Shown: positions 12,901 to 25,504 of the stretch, piece by piece
Numbering within the stretch: the stretch's first letter is position 1
Layout of the letters: the number at the start of each line of letters is the position of its first letter
Assembly (NCBI GenBank): GCA_023079485.1
Contig: CM041090.1
Coordinates: 434,001-498,000, forward strand
Reading direction: 5' to 3'
Source: Archilochus colubris
Lineage: Eukaryota; Chordata; Aves; Apodiformes; Trochilidae
DNA length: 64,000 bases
Position numbers and translations under genes: made by a program
The notes under the pieces: model-generated
Seen by the model: the letters and a program-made list of their open reading frames with translations, nothing else
Told to the model about the DNA's origin: nothing
Databases searched by the model: none

Positions 12901-15900
12901 ACTTGTTTATAAATGTGTCTTATGGGGTGCCACAGGTACAATGGCACCTAGACTGGTAAAATGGGGTGGTACCTTCAGAGTGGCATGACATATCCCTGCT
13001 ACCTGATGCCTTCCTATTCCTGCAAAAACCCTGTGACAGAAATGCCCAGAGGAGAGGCTGGGAGGCCATCACACTGAACTCTGAGCACACACCTCCATGA
13101 TGACCCTCAACCAGAGCTTGCAGCATAAAACATTAAGACAGGGAGTGCAAAGGAAATAAGGCAGGGAGGGAGGAAGGCAGGCAACTGCTGTCTGTACTAT
13201 GCTAGTGCCCAGAGAGCCCAGCAGCCCACTCAAGCTGCACTTGAGATGGTTTCCAGATCTCATTCTGGAGGTAGACAGGGACAGCAATCTTGTCTTTAGC
13301 CTCAAACCCCACATCCCCATGTCATTGAAAACACCAAATGCAGGAGCAGGACAGAAGGTGCTTTAAAGAAGCCTCAAGAATAGTTTGTGATATCATGTAT
13401 CTCTCAATGCAATAAACTTATCAGGACAGACATAATAATTCATTAAACATCTGCATGGCACTTTGAAACATGGGCCCCCAACTGGGCTGATGCCTTTAAG
13501 GGCTACCACTAACTAAATATTAAAACAACAATAGCATTAATCTATGCCACAATACCTGACCACAATGGGGAGTGGTAAACAGAGCATCACAACTATCAAT
13601 TTCTTGGCTTCAGGCACTTTTTTTCCATATGAATAAGATTTTTTTTTTAATTTAATTTCCTTCACTTTTTTTTAATTTCAGAATTACATATTGCTGCCAG
13701 ATTAAAAAAAATGGCCTGCAATCAAAGCCATCTTTTTAAACTGTTGAAGCATATGAAAAGCATCTGAAACACAACAGCAACAAAGAACAAGGAACTATTT
13801 GTCAACACCACTTGGTTATTGGGGAAGTTTAGGGGGGGAGACTGATGCTGTTTGTTTAAAACAAGCAAACAAAAACCTGACAGACAGGACCATTTATCTG
13901 TATAGTGCTTCTTTGAAAATACTGGTGGAGGGAAATACATCTTAACTGTTTCCAACAGAAGAGCTGACACAGCTATGGCACTTCCCTGCCTTGGGGATGG
14001 GAGACACCTATCACAAGAAGGCCACTCTGAAACTCAGGGATGTATGTGAGATCAGGCATGAAACGGCAGCAAGTCAGCCCAGGACCTTAGAAAACCCCTT
14101 TCCTGTCCTACCAGTCCTATTAGAGGATCAGATGCCATCTGATGTCATGCTTAGACCAGCCTCATCTGACTTCAGCCCCACCAACTTCAGAAGAATGCTG
14201 AGAAAGCAGGGAGGCTGTGCTCTTCCCTTGGTGACTTCTCCTCCTACAAGCCAGCCAACCCAAGGAGCAGTGCTCCAAGTCCACCGTGCAGAATGACTCC
14301 CAGTGAGTCCCAGTGACAAAGGAGCCCCTGGTCAGATGGGGCAGCTTCTGCTCTCACATCCACCCAGCAAGGCCACACTCAGTATCCAGCTCCACACCAT
14401 ACTGGATACTCCCCTGTTCTGGGTGCTAGAGTTCAAGACACGCTTCTTGACATGCACATGGTGAAGAAAAGGACCAGCCCACCTGGCAATAGCATCTGCA
14501 GAACCAGGTGCCATTCTCTCAGGTGACAGCTTTGTAGAGGAACGGGGCAATCCCTCTGCAAGGGACAACCTGCAGAGTGGCACTAGGATGGCTACACATC
14601 CATCTTTCCTCTTGCACCCTGCTACCCACTAACTATCACAACCATGTCCTCACCAAATCCTCATGCAGGTAGAAAAATATCATTAACAATGCAGAGGAGA
14701 CCTCGGGAGAGGAAACAATGCACCCAGCAGTGTGCTGGAGCCTTGCCAGAGACTGGGAACCTACCTGCATTTCCAGTGCCCTCACATAGGACCTCAGGAG
14801 CAGGATTACCACAATCTGTCATTCCTCAGGCAACTGGGAAATGCTTGAAGCACCCAGCTGCTAGAATAGCACTCAAGGATGGATGAGGTTAAAAAAAAAA
14901 AAAAAGACTGCTATACTGCAACTTCTACCTAGGGCTCTCTATTCACATTCAGTCTTCCTCTTTGACCCCCTGGTTGATATTGGACCCTTTTATTTATAAA
15001 AAGGGGTAACAGATTTGACTGACATCACATTGCAAAATCTCAGCAGAGCTGAGGGCTTCTGGGCTGCTCTCACTCCTTCCCCACCAACCCTTGGCAGGAA
15101 CTGGATGTGCTGTTTTCTAACATCACTACTTCTGCTCAGGAAACAAGTCTTGTTCCAGTTGACCACAGAAGCCTGAACATAAGCACCAAAACTGACTTAT
15201 TTTCTCAGCTAAACCATGACCAGGGTAAACAAGCACCTGCAACAGCAGTGGATGCAGCAGGAATAGGGACTCCCCAGAAATGCTTGTGCCACAGGGGAGC
15301 GATGTCTCTCCTGCTGCACCAAGCCTACAGAGCACCTTCAAGGCTCTCTCTGTGTCTCAGCAGTCCCCCAAAGCCAGCTCAGCTCCCCCAGGCTTCCCGA
15401 TGGGCTTCCAAAGAGCTTGGGATGAGCACTCTTGAATAAGAAGATGCTGCTGTTACCTAAGTCTTCCAGCCCTGTCCTATCTAGAAAAAAAAACCAAAAA
15501 ACAAAGCAGCTCAACAAAATCACCCGTTTGCTCTCTGAAGATATGTGAGGAATTAAAGAAATATGCATACATGCATGAGGATGGGGGGCTGTGCATAAGG
15601 CACCCAACCCTCCTCAGTCCTACAGTTTCTCCAGCGCCTCACCTTAAATCTGAAACAGATTTTTAGGGTGAAATCCCCAAAACAAACCTAGCAACAAACC
15701 GAGGGGACAGGAACCCAACCATTACACTACAGCTCCACTTGGGTGGGAGCAAAGGGAAATGGTCATACCCTCACGTTTCAGAATACGAGTAAAGAAAAAA
15801 AGCAACAACCTAAAAACACTTGCTAGCGTTTCATCTCTCACCTAGGGTGATTGATACTTTAGGCACAGATGAAAAATATAAAGCCCTGAAGCAAGGCTGA

Positions 15901-15940
15901 GAGGAAGGAAGAGGATGAAAATACCCAACATTTAGGTCAG
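9949..15940. other. Non-coding sequence, no recognisable gene
   Basis: Six kilobases with scattered open frames up to about 150 codons (for example at 10,643-11,077 and 12,103-12,555). These lack recognisable motifs, have antisense counterparts of similar length and show no convincing exon borders. T-rich stretches lie at 11,925-12,045 and 13,619-13,680, and a poly-A run at about 14,891. Confidence 0.5.
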
Positions 15941-16015
15941 CTTGTGTACGTGTGTGTATCCCTTCTCCCCCCTTGCCAGCCGGGGGCTGCGGGGGCCCCG
16001 CAGTCGGCCCCGTGC

Positions 16016-16025
16016 CCTATTTAGG
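16016..16025. promoter_or_regulatory. CArG box (SRF-type site)
   Basis: CCTATTTAGG matches the serum response factor consensus CC(A/T)6GG perfectly and lies within the larger near-palindrome GCCCTATTTAGGGC (16,014-16,027), inside the CpG island. An AT-rich CTATATTTG element follows at about 16,044. Function is inferred from the motif only. Confidence 0.45.
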
Positions 16026-16404
16026 GCAGAGCCTGGCGCAGCAGCTATATTTGATGCCCGGGGTAAACAAGCCGGCCCCGGCGGACGGAGTGCGACAGCT
16101 GCCGGGATGGCAGCCCGGCCTCCCACGGCGGATAAAATAATTACCGAAAAAAAGCCCTAAACACAAAATCCCATGTAAAAAAATAAATTAAAAAATAAAA
16201 GGAAATTTATGATACTGCTTCCCCCGCCCGGCAGCCCCGGGCAGAGCCGCCCTCCCGGGCTCCCCAGCATCCCTGCGGGCCGCGCCGCGCCGGGGCACCC
16301 CCGCCCGGCGGCAGGAGGGATCCCGGGGCCGCCGCGGACGGTGCCGCCGGCTGGGGCTGCTGGCGGCCGCGCACGCCCCGCCGGAGACCGGCGGCTCCAC
16401 TCAC

Positions 16405-16530
16405 TCGGTCCCTACAACAGGCCCCGGCCCCGCAGCGCCCGACCCGGCCGGTCCGGTGCCCCCTCCCCAGCGCGCATCCCTCCCGCAGCGCCCGCTCCGC
16501 GCCCTGTACAGAGCCCTCCCCTCGCAGCGC
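16405..16530 (-). other. Candidate 5' non-coding exon with splice donor
   Basis: On the minus strand CCGA is followed by GTGAGT (exon edge at 16,405) inside the CpG island. The upstream limit is unknown; 16,530 is only a guide. A leftward-transcribed first exon is plausible, but no downstream exon was found in the window. Confidence 0.2.
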
Positions 16531-16612
16531 ACGCACACACGTACCACAAAGACACAGACACACACATATACATGTAAACACATAGACACACGCATCACAC
16601 ACATACACGGAG
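16525..16612. repeat. CA-rich imperfect microsatellite
   Basis: Imperfect ACAC-rich tract (ACACACGTACC, ACACAGACACACACATATAC, ACACACGCATCACACAC) at the edge of the densest CpG part of the island. Confidence 0.8.
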
Positions 16613-17139
16613 CCGCCGCGGGCACCGGGAATACAGCGCCAATGAAGCGAGCTGCCGGCTCCCGGGCAACGCTAAACCCCGTCACCCCCAGCCAGCCCCC
16701 CCCCCGGCATTCTCATGCGAGGCAGCCCCAGTGGGCAGCAGGAAACTTAACCACGTATGGAGCAGCGGTGGCATCCCCTTACTTACCCCTTCTGGTTGAT
16801 TTCTTTACTCTGTCTTTGGGGGGATTGGTTGATTGGGTTTTTTGGTTTTGTTTTTTTGGAGGGTCTGGCAGGGGGAAGGGAGCTTCTTTGGCCCCCCCGT
16901 ACAAATCCTTCCGGTTCCTAAAGGGAGCTCATCGAATCGCCCGGTGATTCACCGACGGTGTGTGCGGGTACCGGGAGGGTTCGCCTTTGCATGTCAGTCC
17001 AAGTTGCCTCTCTCGCTACAAAACCGGTGCTCTCTTTTGCAGCTGTCACGGTGAGCGGGGAGGTGCATCTGGAAAAGGGGGTGGGGGTGGAGGTAAAATG
17101 TTGATAAATCCACCAGCCTTGGTCTTCAGCTCCGTGCGG

Positions 17140-17262
17140 TGGAGTTTGGGGAGGGAAGGGAGAGATTGCACGGCGGGGAGGGGGGGGGGGGGTGGAGGCA
17201 GGAGGAGGGGGAGGAGGAGGGGACGGAGATGAATGGGGGTCGAGGGAGGGGGAGAAGAGAAA
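17140..17262. repeat. G/A (homopurine-rich) tract
   Basis: Purine-rich stretch with a run of about a dozen G near 17,180-17,192 followed by GGAGGAGG repeats. Such tracts can form G-quadruplex or triplex structures; here it flanks the CpG island. Confidence 0.8.
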
Positions 17263-17350
17263 ATGGATTGTACCCCCAGATTGCTACTGAATCTGCTGGG
17301 CTTCCCCCGCTCCCTGCTCTCACAGCACCGGGGCTCGGTCTCGGCTTCTC

Positions 17351-19993
17351 AGCATTACGGTGCACGGCAAAGCGCTGAGCCTGATTCCTGGGAGCCAGCG
17401 GGGTTTGCACAACTGCAGCAAGAAGCCAAATCAAAAAGCCAATCTGCGAGCCTCCAAACTCCACGTCACCCTATCAGCTGGGAGCGAGAGCTGCAACAGA
17501 ATTACAAGCCATGCATATTTATTCCTCTGAATCCAGGGGGGAGTTTCAGATCGGTTAAAGCAAGGCACGGTGAAAACAGAGCAAACCCTTTCCAAAATAA
17601 ATAAAGGCATGTAACGTTGGCACATTCACACACACCTCTCTGCGAGATCTCCCTGGGTTTATATATATAGAAATGTAACATTCACTGCCTGGTGATCCCT
17701 CCTGTATCCTCTAAGTGTACTCACTTGACTTTGTATTTCAAGCAAGGGAGGGGAAGAACATGGTAGTTGAGCCTCCGAGCCAGAGATACTGATTGCATAT
17801 CTGAAATTTAAAGCATCTGCCAAACACTTCTGAGAGATTAAATATAGGCAATGTAATTACACAGGCAGCGTTGGTCCTGGTATTCATTTGAAGCTGCATA
17901 CTTTGGGTTGTGCTTGCAGAAACCACCCAGTCATTTTTTTTTAACCCAAGGCAAATAACACGAGGGAGCAAGTAATTTTAAGGTTAAAAATACACTTTGC
18001 CTCCAAAGTTGCTATTTGACTTTGGCAGAAGATGACAGGGGTTGGTTTCCAGGATGGTGGAACAAGACAGTAGATTTATGCCTTGCACAAGACACATCAT
18101 GATGTTTGCACACAGGTTTGTCTCTCCTTGCAATCCCCTCTGTTTTTACCTCAGCATTTATGGGCAGACTTATGCTTCCAGGAGATTTAACTTCTGGCAT
18201 GGCTTCTCAAGTATTTAAGGAACCAGCAAGCTCATGTCCTGTAAGGACACGATCCCTGACATGGGGCCATTCTGGCCAAAGATGGGCTGCTTCATTCTCC
18301 AGAGAGAAGCTGTCCCTACTTCATTGACCCCCGTGACTCCCCTTACCCCATAATGTGATGAGGGAGCAGAAGCTTCCTGGTGAGACTCCAGCACACGTGC
18401 AAGTGCATAAACCATCCCTGGCAAAAGCAGCTGTGCAAAGTGCCATGACAAACCTGAGCCCAGTTCCTACACTGGACAACAGCTTTTAGCTCAACCAGCA
18501 CAGGCAAGAGATGTACAAAGAGGGAATGGGCAGCAAAACACCTATGGGAAAGGTGACATGGGAAATAGTTGCATCTACTTCATGCTGCTAAAAATGGGTA
18601 AGAAAAGCTGTGGATAATCTGTGGTCCCCTGCAGGGAAATGTAGACCACCAAGTCCCTGAAAGTCAGCTGAAACATTCTGGCTACAGCACTGCAGGGCAG
18701 TCCCTGGCCCCACTCCTTTGTTCAGAAGGGATCCAGAGACCTGGAAGAGCAGGTACCCATCCTGGCCTGGGTATTTACTGTTATTACAGCAGGGCATGGA
18801 AACCCAGAGACAGAGGGCAGCCGGGAAGGCTGAGGGGACACTGCTGCTGCCAAGTGGAGCAAAGAAATAGAAGATGGCAACACAGAAAATTGAAAAACAT
18901 TCTGAGGGTCCCAGATGGGGCCCCATATCTCCCCAGATGCCACCTGCCTCTTCTGCTCTCCCCAGATAACCCAAGTAAGGCAGTGTACAAGGTAAGAATG
19001 TGGCATGGGATGCACTTGTATCAGACAGCAAAGTGAGATCTCACATGCTGAAGTGCCTGAGTTCAGGGTGCTGGCCAGCATGACTTCAGGGAGGAAAAGG
19101 GCTTCCTGGCACATGGGGGCACATAACACATGCATACATGGTGCTCCAAGGCACTCAAATACCCAGAGGTCTCATCAGAACTGAGTAAAAGCCCTAATAA
19201 ACATCAATACATAAGATCAACAACTTAGTATCAGTGCAAAACCCCAAGACTGGCTGGGTGCAGGTACCATAGGGCTGTTCAGTGTCACCCCATCTGCTGG
19301 TGGACACTTTCAAACCACACATCCTAGCTAGGGGGAACAAACCCCAAGGGTGCCAGCTCTCCAGTCTCCCCGTCCAGTGTGGAGGGAAGGAAACTGCACG
19401 GAGGAACTCTCCCAGCCCATGTCTTGTCATCAGGCAGTTCCAAACAACCACTTGTGTTTAAGGCTCGGCAAGAGTGGGTCTGGAGTTGAGGAATGCTGGT
19501 ACAAACTGCTTGTCAACAGGAAGAAGCCCTGGGGGTGACACACAAATGTACAGTTGACAATAACTTAAAGACAGAGCTCTTCATTGTACACAGATGTTTC
19601 ACCTCAAGTCAGTACATAAAATCATATGGTTAAGAAATTCTCCCAGGCATTTCCCTCTTTCCTTCCCTTCTATATAGGCCTGGTCTGACCATAATTCAGG
19701 CAGAAATTGTTCATCACAGGAGGGAGTATATGACATTTTAAAAATCTCCTTAGTCTTAAAAGTGTGCTTGCAAGGTACTAACCTGGGATGAAACCATCCA
19801 AAAGGTTTACATAATAATACTATTTTTTTTACATTTAAAAAACAAACATCTTCTTGTTTATCTTGTCTCTACCAAATAAAATACAGGGATTTCAAGTTCC
19901 TGGGCTGCTAAGCCCAATCTCCCTAACAAACCTGGATGTCACTTTTTAATGAGTACCAAGATCACTTGTTTGAAGTGTTAACTCACCTAAAAA
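17351..19993. other. Non-coding sequence, no recognisable gene
   Basis: No protein-like open frame. A TATA-like TTTATATATATAG lies at about 17,658-17,670 but without other promoter context. The frames at 18,588-19,135 overlap on the same strand in different phases and look spurious. Confidence 0.5.
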
Positions 19994-20757
19994 AGGGTTG
20001 GGTCCTGCGCTTGGATCCCAACAACCCCATGCAACACTACAGGCTTGGGTAAAAGTGGCTGGAAAGCTGCTCAGAGGAAAAGGCCCTGGGGCTGCTGATC
20101 ACCACCTGCCTGAACATGAACCAGCAGTGTGCCCAGGTGGCCAAGCAGGCCAACAGCATCCTGGCTTGTATCAGGAATAGTGTGGCCAGCAGGACCAAGG
20201 AAGTGATCATGTTCCCATACTCAGCACTGGTGAGGCCACACCTTGAATACTGGGTATTCACACACTTGAATTTTGGGGCCCCCTACTACCAGAAAGACAT
20301 CCCAGTGCTGTAAGGAGTCCAGAAAAGGGCAAAGAAGCTGGTGAAGGGTTTGGAGAACAAGTCTAATGAGGGTCATCTGAAGGAAGTAGGTTGTTGTTTG
20401 GAGAAAAGGAGGCTGAGGGGAGACATTATTGTTCCCTACAGTTCCCTGAATGAGGTTGGAACAAGGTGGGGGTCAGTCCATTCTCCCTACAAACAAGTGG
20501 TAGGATGAGAGGAAATGGCCTCAAGTTGTGCCAGGAGAGGTTTAGATCAGATATAAGAAGAAACTTCTTCAGTGAAATAACTACCAAACACTGGAAGAGG
20601 CTGCTCAGGGTGGTGGTTGAATCAGCATCCTTGGAGGTGTTTAAAAGATGTGCAGATATGATGCTTAGGAATATGGACTCAGTAGAGTTGGGTTAATGGT
20701 TGGACTCGATGATCTTAAATGTATCTTCCAACCAGAACAATTATTTGATTCTGTAAA
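19994..20757 (+). mobile_element. CR1 LINE, 3' part of ORF2 plus tail
   Basis: Begins in the C-terminal part of CR1 ORF2: GGGTCCTGCGCTTGGATCCC, CAACAACCCCATGCA, CCAGCAGTGTGCCCAGGTGG, GTGAGGCCACACCTTGAATA. It continues to GGTTGGACTCGATGATCTTA and a short TTTGATTCTGTA tail. The frame is interrupted by several stops and indels, so this is a dead copy. Confidence 0.95.
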
Positions 20758-23700
20758 CAAAAAACCACTGGAAGACTATGAAATACTAATATATTGAAGG
20801 AACATACACTACCTATTTCATAAAATTTTCCCTGAATCACAAGCAGAATTAGTAACTGCTCTGTGCAGCAACAAACAAAAATATCAGATTTGTAAAGCAA
20901 AACTCACTCTCCTCCAGAGTCTTCCTTGATCACATGAAATACAAACCCACCACAGGTAAGCAATGTCACTCATGGACCAAGTGCTTAACTGGCACTGACT
21001 TGCTCTGCCAGGCCAATGTCCTCCCTTGACATGCCAGTGCCCTACAGGTTCTGGGCAAAATTCTGGGAGCATGTTGAACAAATCAGAAAGGACCTATTAC
21101 TTCTCCTTCATCCACCAGCTGTACACTTAACACATATGAATAAGCTGCCATCCAAAATGTCAGATGGATATGGCCATATTGCTGCAGACATTACAAGCTG
21201 CAGGTTTGGCTCCTCCTTAGAGAGTTTCTCACTGAGCAAGGCCATAGGAATTTCTCTCACCATCTCACTGTCCTCCTCTGACCTTTCAGCCGTTGATCCA
21301 ATGATCCAAGAATGGCCTCAAATACTGTACTTTTGCCATTATTGCTTGAATACAAGCAGCCCGATGGCTCCTGCCACAAAGCTTGTACCTAAGGGCCTGG
21401 CATAGACTCCTTCTCTCATTGGTGAGCCCAGGTTACATGCCAGGCTATTCTTTTGTAGCTTTGCTTTTCTTCCTTCATCATTTTTCATCAGATACATTTG
21501 TGTCAGAAGAGATGGGATAATGTGGCATTTATTAGTATGATGCACCTGAAGAGCCTTGAAATGAAGATCCAAACCTGAGAAAAAATTACTTTCTAGGAGA
21601 AAGAGGAAAGGTACCATCATTTAGGAGGCAATTTTAAAGCTACCACTGATTGCAGAACAAATGAACCTGGTTAACACAGTGGTTAACACCTGATTACAGC
21701 AGTGGATTGGATCTGCTACTCTCACCAGGGCAGGAGCCTGGCCTCAGAGGAGGAGGTTTGTCAAGGCAGAAGACAGCTACACGTATTAGCATAGTAAGAA
21801 GCCTACAGACCCATCAGAACATGCATGTTCTGATGGGTTCTCACAGATCTTACAAAGCTCTAGAAAAAGATTTGGCTCCCGAAGCTGTCAATTTATTTAA
21901 CAGCTTCCAAAAATCGTTTTGAATTCCACAAATCAATGGGAAAACCTCGTATTTCATTGATTTTGAAACCAAACGAAGACAGAAATCAATTGTACCTCCA
22001 TGGCTCTGGTTTCCCTGTTAAACACTGGCACCAAGATGTTTTTTTTTCCTTCTGCCTCATGCACCACATGCTGACTGATATAATGAAAAAAATATGTAAA
22101 AATCCACATTTCTAAAACTAAGCCAGTGCTTCACAGAGAGTAGGATTTATGGTGATTCCAGAGGGGCAGCTGGTGCTTCAGCCATGTGCTGAGCACAGGC
22201 TGGCTTCTTGTTTCTCCCTCAAGCTCTCCACCCTTCTTCCTGTGCCTCTGCCTTCAAATCCTGAGTAAGCTACTCCCTGGCCCATGGCCTTGTTAGCAAG
22301 CTCAGCTCTGCTGCTATTGGTAATGAAAAATAGTTAAGTTTAGGTTATATTTCAGGTAATATATAGGAGGCAGGAGCCTGCTGCCCCTATACTGGCTTCC
22401 AGTTCTTCAAGGTCTTCCATACCATCAGCGAGTATTATCAGAGACCACAACTACAGACCTTGATTGTAAAGTCCAACAAGAAATGCCAGATGAAGATAGG
22501 ATAAGATTTTACTATTCCCATAAATTCAATGTAATAATTTTTTCAGCAAAACAGCCAAGACCTACAAAAAAAAAAAAAAAACCTCCTATGTAATAATGTC
22601 TCAAAATCTGGGACAAAGTAAAGAGAGACAGATTGTCTCTTACCCCCGAGCAGTTAGAATAAAGCTGTGCTTCCCTGCAGGAGACTGATCCTGGTTTATA
22701 AATATCAGAGGGAAAAGGGAAGTATAAAGTAAATTAATATCAACTGTTAATGAAAGTTAACAGTTTAATTAAAGTAGAGGCTTGTGCATGGAGAGATTAG
22801 AAAGATGTGTCTTCCTCTAGGATACACGTAGCCTCTGTCCAGGTCTGGTGGGACCTAGGAAACATCTGGGACAAGTGCTCCTGGTGCAGGGCCTGACCCC
22901 AGACTGCTCTGGTGACATCCAGGGGCAGAGGCAGTCACCCTGGGAAGAGCCCTGCCATTGGGACTCCACACAACATCTGCCATCACCTTCAGCACCAGAA
23001 TTCTCTGGTTATGTCACTCCGATTGATGTCACCATTTTGGATGAAATGGGTGACAAGACATTGTTTAACTATTGAAGTATTAATTTATTCAGGTTCACCT
23101 AAAAGCTGACTTTGTGAGAGTATGCAGTATATACCTATATATGCTTAGATCCTGCTGAATACAACCCTCTTGTCCAGCCCAAAGCAGACCCACAGCACTG
23201 CTCTGAAAAGAGGATCCCACCCTCCAAGTAGTCAAAAAGATTCAGATAGAAGGAAATTAATTTGTGGAGGAGAAAGACAGGATTGCACAGGATGTTAGCC
23301 TGCAAGGGTGAAATGAGAGTGCTACAAGGCACCTGCCTTGATCCTGTCCAGAAAAGAAGGCATGGGCCAGGTTAGCACACACGGGTGCAGGTACTGCTTG
23401 GGTTTCACCAGGGTCCAAGCTGGACTGAGCAGATCAGAGCACTGGGACAGAGAGAAACAGCTGAGCCAGAAAACATTACTGAATCAAAGTTTTATGGGCT
23501 AGGATGAAAGGGGAAGTACTTCAAAGACTGCAAAGCATTAATTCTCCTTTTTGATTTGGTTTTTCCTCCCCCCTTGTTTCAATATCATGGATCACCTGAT
23601 AATGACAGGCATTTGCTCTGACCAACACATACATCCAGGATAAAGGAGAGCAGGAAATTTTATCTGAGGCTCTATACTTTATTTCAGTGAGTTCTGGAGC

Positions 23701-25333
23701 TACAAGAAAGAGACACTTGGTTGGATTGCTAATGCCATTGCCTTCCACAGCTGCAGCTGTGGGGTCCTGTGTTCAATTTCCTGCTGTCACTCGTTGGTCT
23801 AGTGCACAGCCAAGAACAGGAGTATAAAATTTATCTGATTTAGAGATGTACATGAATGAGCTCTGGCTACAGTAGGAAATTGAACTGTTGATGAAAATGG
23901 ATTTCATCAGGGAGCCTCCTTCACTTCTCCCCTTCTCCTCCATCCTGTGCTGTCTGTGGGTTAAGGTCACAACTGTTTCCTCTTTCACCAAGACACAGAT
24001 GAACTGGTTTAGTACTTACTTTTCTAGCCCCATTTTTTCTGTCCACCATGAGGAAAGCTCTCTCAAAGTGCATGGAGCCCCTTCCTCCCCATCTCATACA
24101 CCAAGCACATCCACCTTAGTTACCTTCACTCTGCTGCTACCTGAATCCTACAGCAAAAGCTGATTCGCCTGCTGAAGGGGATGGAGAGGAGAAATGGGAC
24201 CACAACAGGGAAGTGGTAGATTTTCTAAGACATGATAGAGCCTACTCTGGTTTTGGAGCTTGTCTGGATTTGGAGATTGGGAATCTGCTCCTCTTGCAGG
24301 CTTTATCAGTTCCTCAATGCCAAATCTCCTAACATCCTTCCTGAGTTGTAAGGCAGGCAGAAAGACCCTCTTCCAGAAGACCCATGAGACCTGTAGATGC
24401 CAAAGTTTAATGTGGCACTGGGGCACTAAGTCCTGGATCCTGCTCTGCTGAGATTTTGAAGCCCCTGAATCTGAGCCTGAAGAAAGGCTTTGCTACTGGT
24501 CCCTCTCTCTGAACTGGACTCAAATGGCATCATATCCTAGAGGTTTCAGAGTCCAGACCCTGATTTAGAACCCTCATTCTTATCTTGCTACAGACAGCTA
24601 TTTGCCTTCTAGCTTGCATTCTGAATCAAAGACACATGCAACAGAACACTCAGGCAAGGTTTTTGGACAACTACAGCTAGCCAGCCCTAAGCAAAATACT
24701 CTGGATCTTTTATGAAAACAATGTATTTTTATTTTAGATCTATGGGCTAGACACATAGCATCTGTAAACACGAGTTTAAATTGCTTTCCATTTTGGGGGG
24801 ACCTACGCTATGTCCCCCTGGAAGGCTATTTTAAATACCACACCACTTAGAAAACCACCTAGCAATAGTATCCCTGGCCTTGCTGGCCCATCGTTCTGGA
24901 CTGCAACAGACAAGATACTGATGCAGCAACCTGCTGTAATCAAGAGCTATAACAACAAAGCAGTAAATCATTTGGATGCAACAGTCTGCTCACTTGTTGT
25001 TCTTTATGTTTTCTAAAACATTAAATAAACAAAATTGTATTTAACTATTAACAGTCACACAGCCATTTTCCTTTCAAAACTTGCTCTCTCATAGGCAATG
25101 GTTGGTAGAAGTGAAGGAACATGGCTAGGAAATAGGTCAGGAAGTGTCCATAATTTAGAATTTTTTCTTGCCTGCAGGTTGCATCATCTGTAACTTACCT
25201 CACTGTTGAGCATAGCTTTTGGAAAAGGTGGTTCCCACTGCTTCTGTGGTTGAAGAATCATCTGTAACCTTCGCTGAGCTTTCCTTTAATACTCTTAGAA
25301 ATGACCATCGACCCCAGTAATAAGAACTAAAAT
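20758..25333. other. Non-coding sequence, no recognisable gene
   Basis: No recognisable coding sequence. Contains the perfect palindrome listed separately (21,809-21,838) and a poly-A run of about 17 at 22,565. Confidence 0.5.
21809..21838. repeat. Perfect 30-bp palindrome
   Basis: ACCCATCAGAACATG is followed directly by its exact reverse complement CATGTTCTGATGGGT, with no spacer. It contains AGAACA and TGTTCT steroid-receptor half-sites, but separated by 4 bp rather than the usual 3, so a canonical response element is not claimed. Confidence 0.95.
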
Positions 25334-25504
25334 GTGCCACTAATTGCCAGGGAGTGAGCATGAGCTTGTGTCAAGCCCACCTGTGCCTAATTAGGGTGGG
25401 ACCCACTGCGCATGAGCAGGACCAGAGGGCCAATAAAAGGACCCTAATTAGGCACAGGTGGGCTTGACACAAGCTCATGCTCACTCCCTGGCAATTAATG
25501 GCAC
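25334..25504. repeat. Foldback element: 64-bp inverted repeat with 43-bp loop
   Basis: The left arm (25,334-25,397) and right arm (25,441-25,504) are reverse complements over 64 bp with a single mismatch. The 43-bp spacer contains GCGCATGAGCAGG and GGCCAATAAAAGG, a CCAAT/TATA-like pair. A transcript across it would form a near-perfect stem. The spacer looks like an LTR-type promoter, so an inverted duplication of a retroviral LTR fragment or a foldback transposon are both possible. Homology is not established. Confidence 0.9.

Larger units (their letters stand above)
15950..17350. promoter_or_regulatory. CpG island, probable promoter/5' exon region
   Basis: An abrupt change from AT-rich flanks to very GC- and CpG-rich sequence, especially 15,965-16,110 and 16,215-16,680, with an AT-rich island at 16,135-16,210. 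It contains a CArG box (16,016-16,025) and a consensus splice donor on the minus strand (GT at 16,404/16,403), consistent with a non-coding first exon transcribed leftwards. In mammals the gene beyond the 3' end of COX16, in the same orientation, is SLC8A3. An SLC8A3 promoter would fall about here, but no coding exon is present to prove it. Open frames in the island (for example 16,456-16,947) are expected from GC-rich sequence. Confidence 0.7.

Noticed and set aside
16456..16947. 163-codon ORF in the first CpG island
   Set aside because: Proline/arginine-rich translation is typical of spurious frames in CpG islands. It has no recognisable domain.
926..17350. Expected SLC8A3 coding exon 2 (about 1.8 kb)
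   Set aside because: No long open frame of that kind exists in the window, so only a possible promoter is proposed.
21813..21835. Glucocorticoid/androgen response element in the palindrome
   Set aside because: Half-sites are 4 bp apart instead of the 3 bp required for the canonical element.
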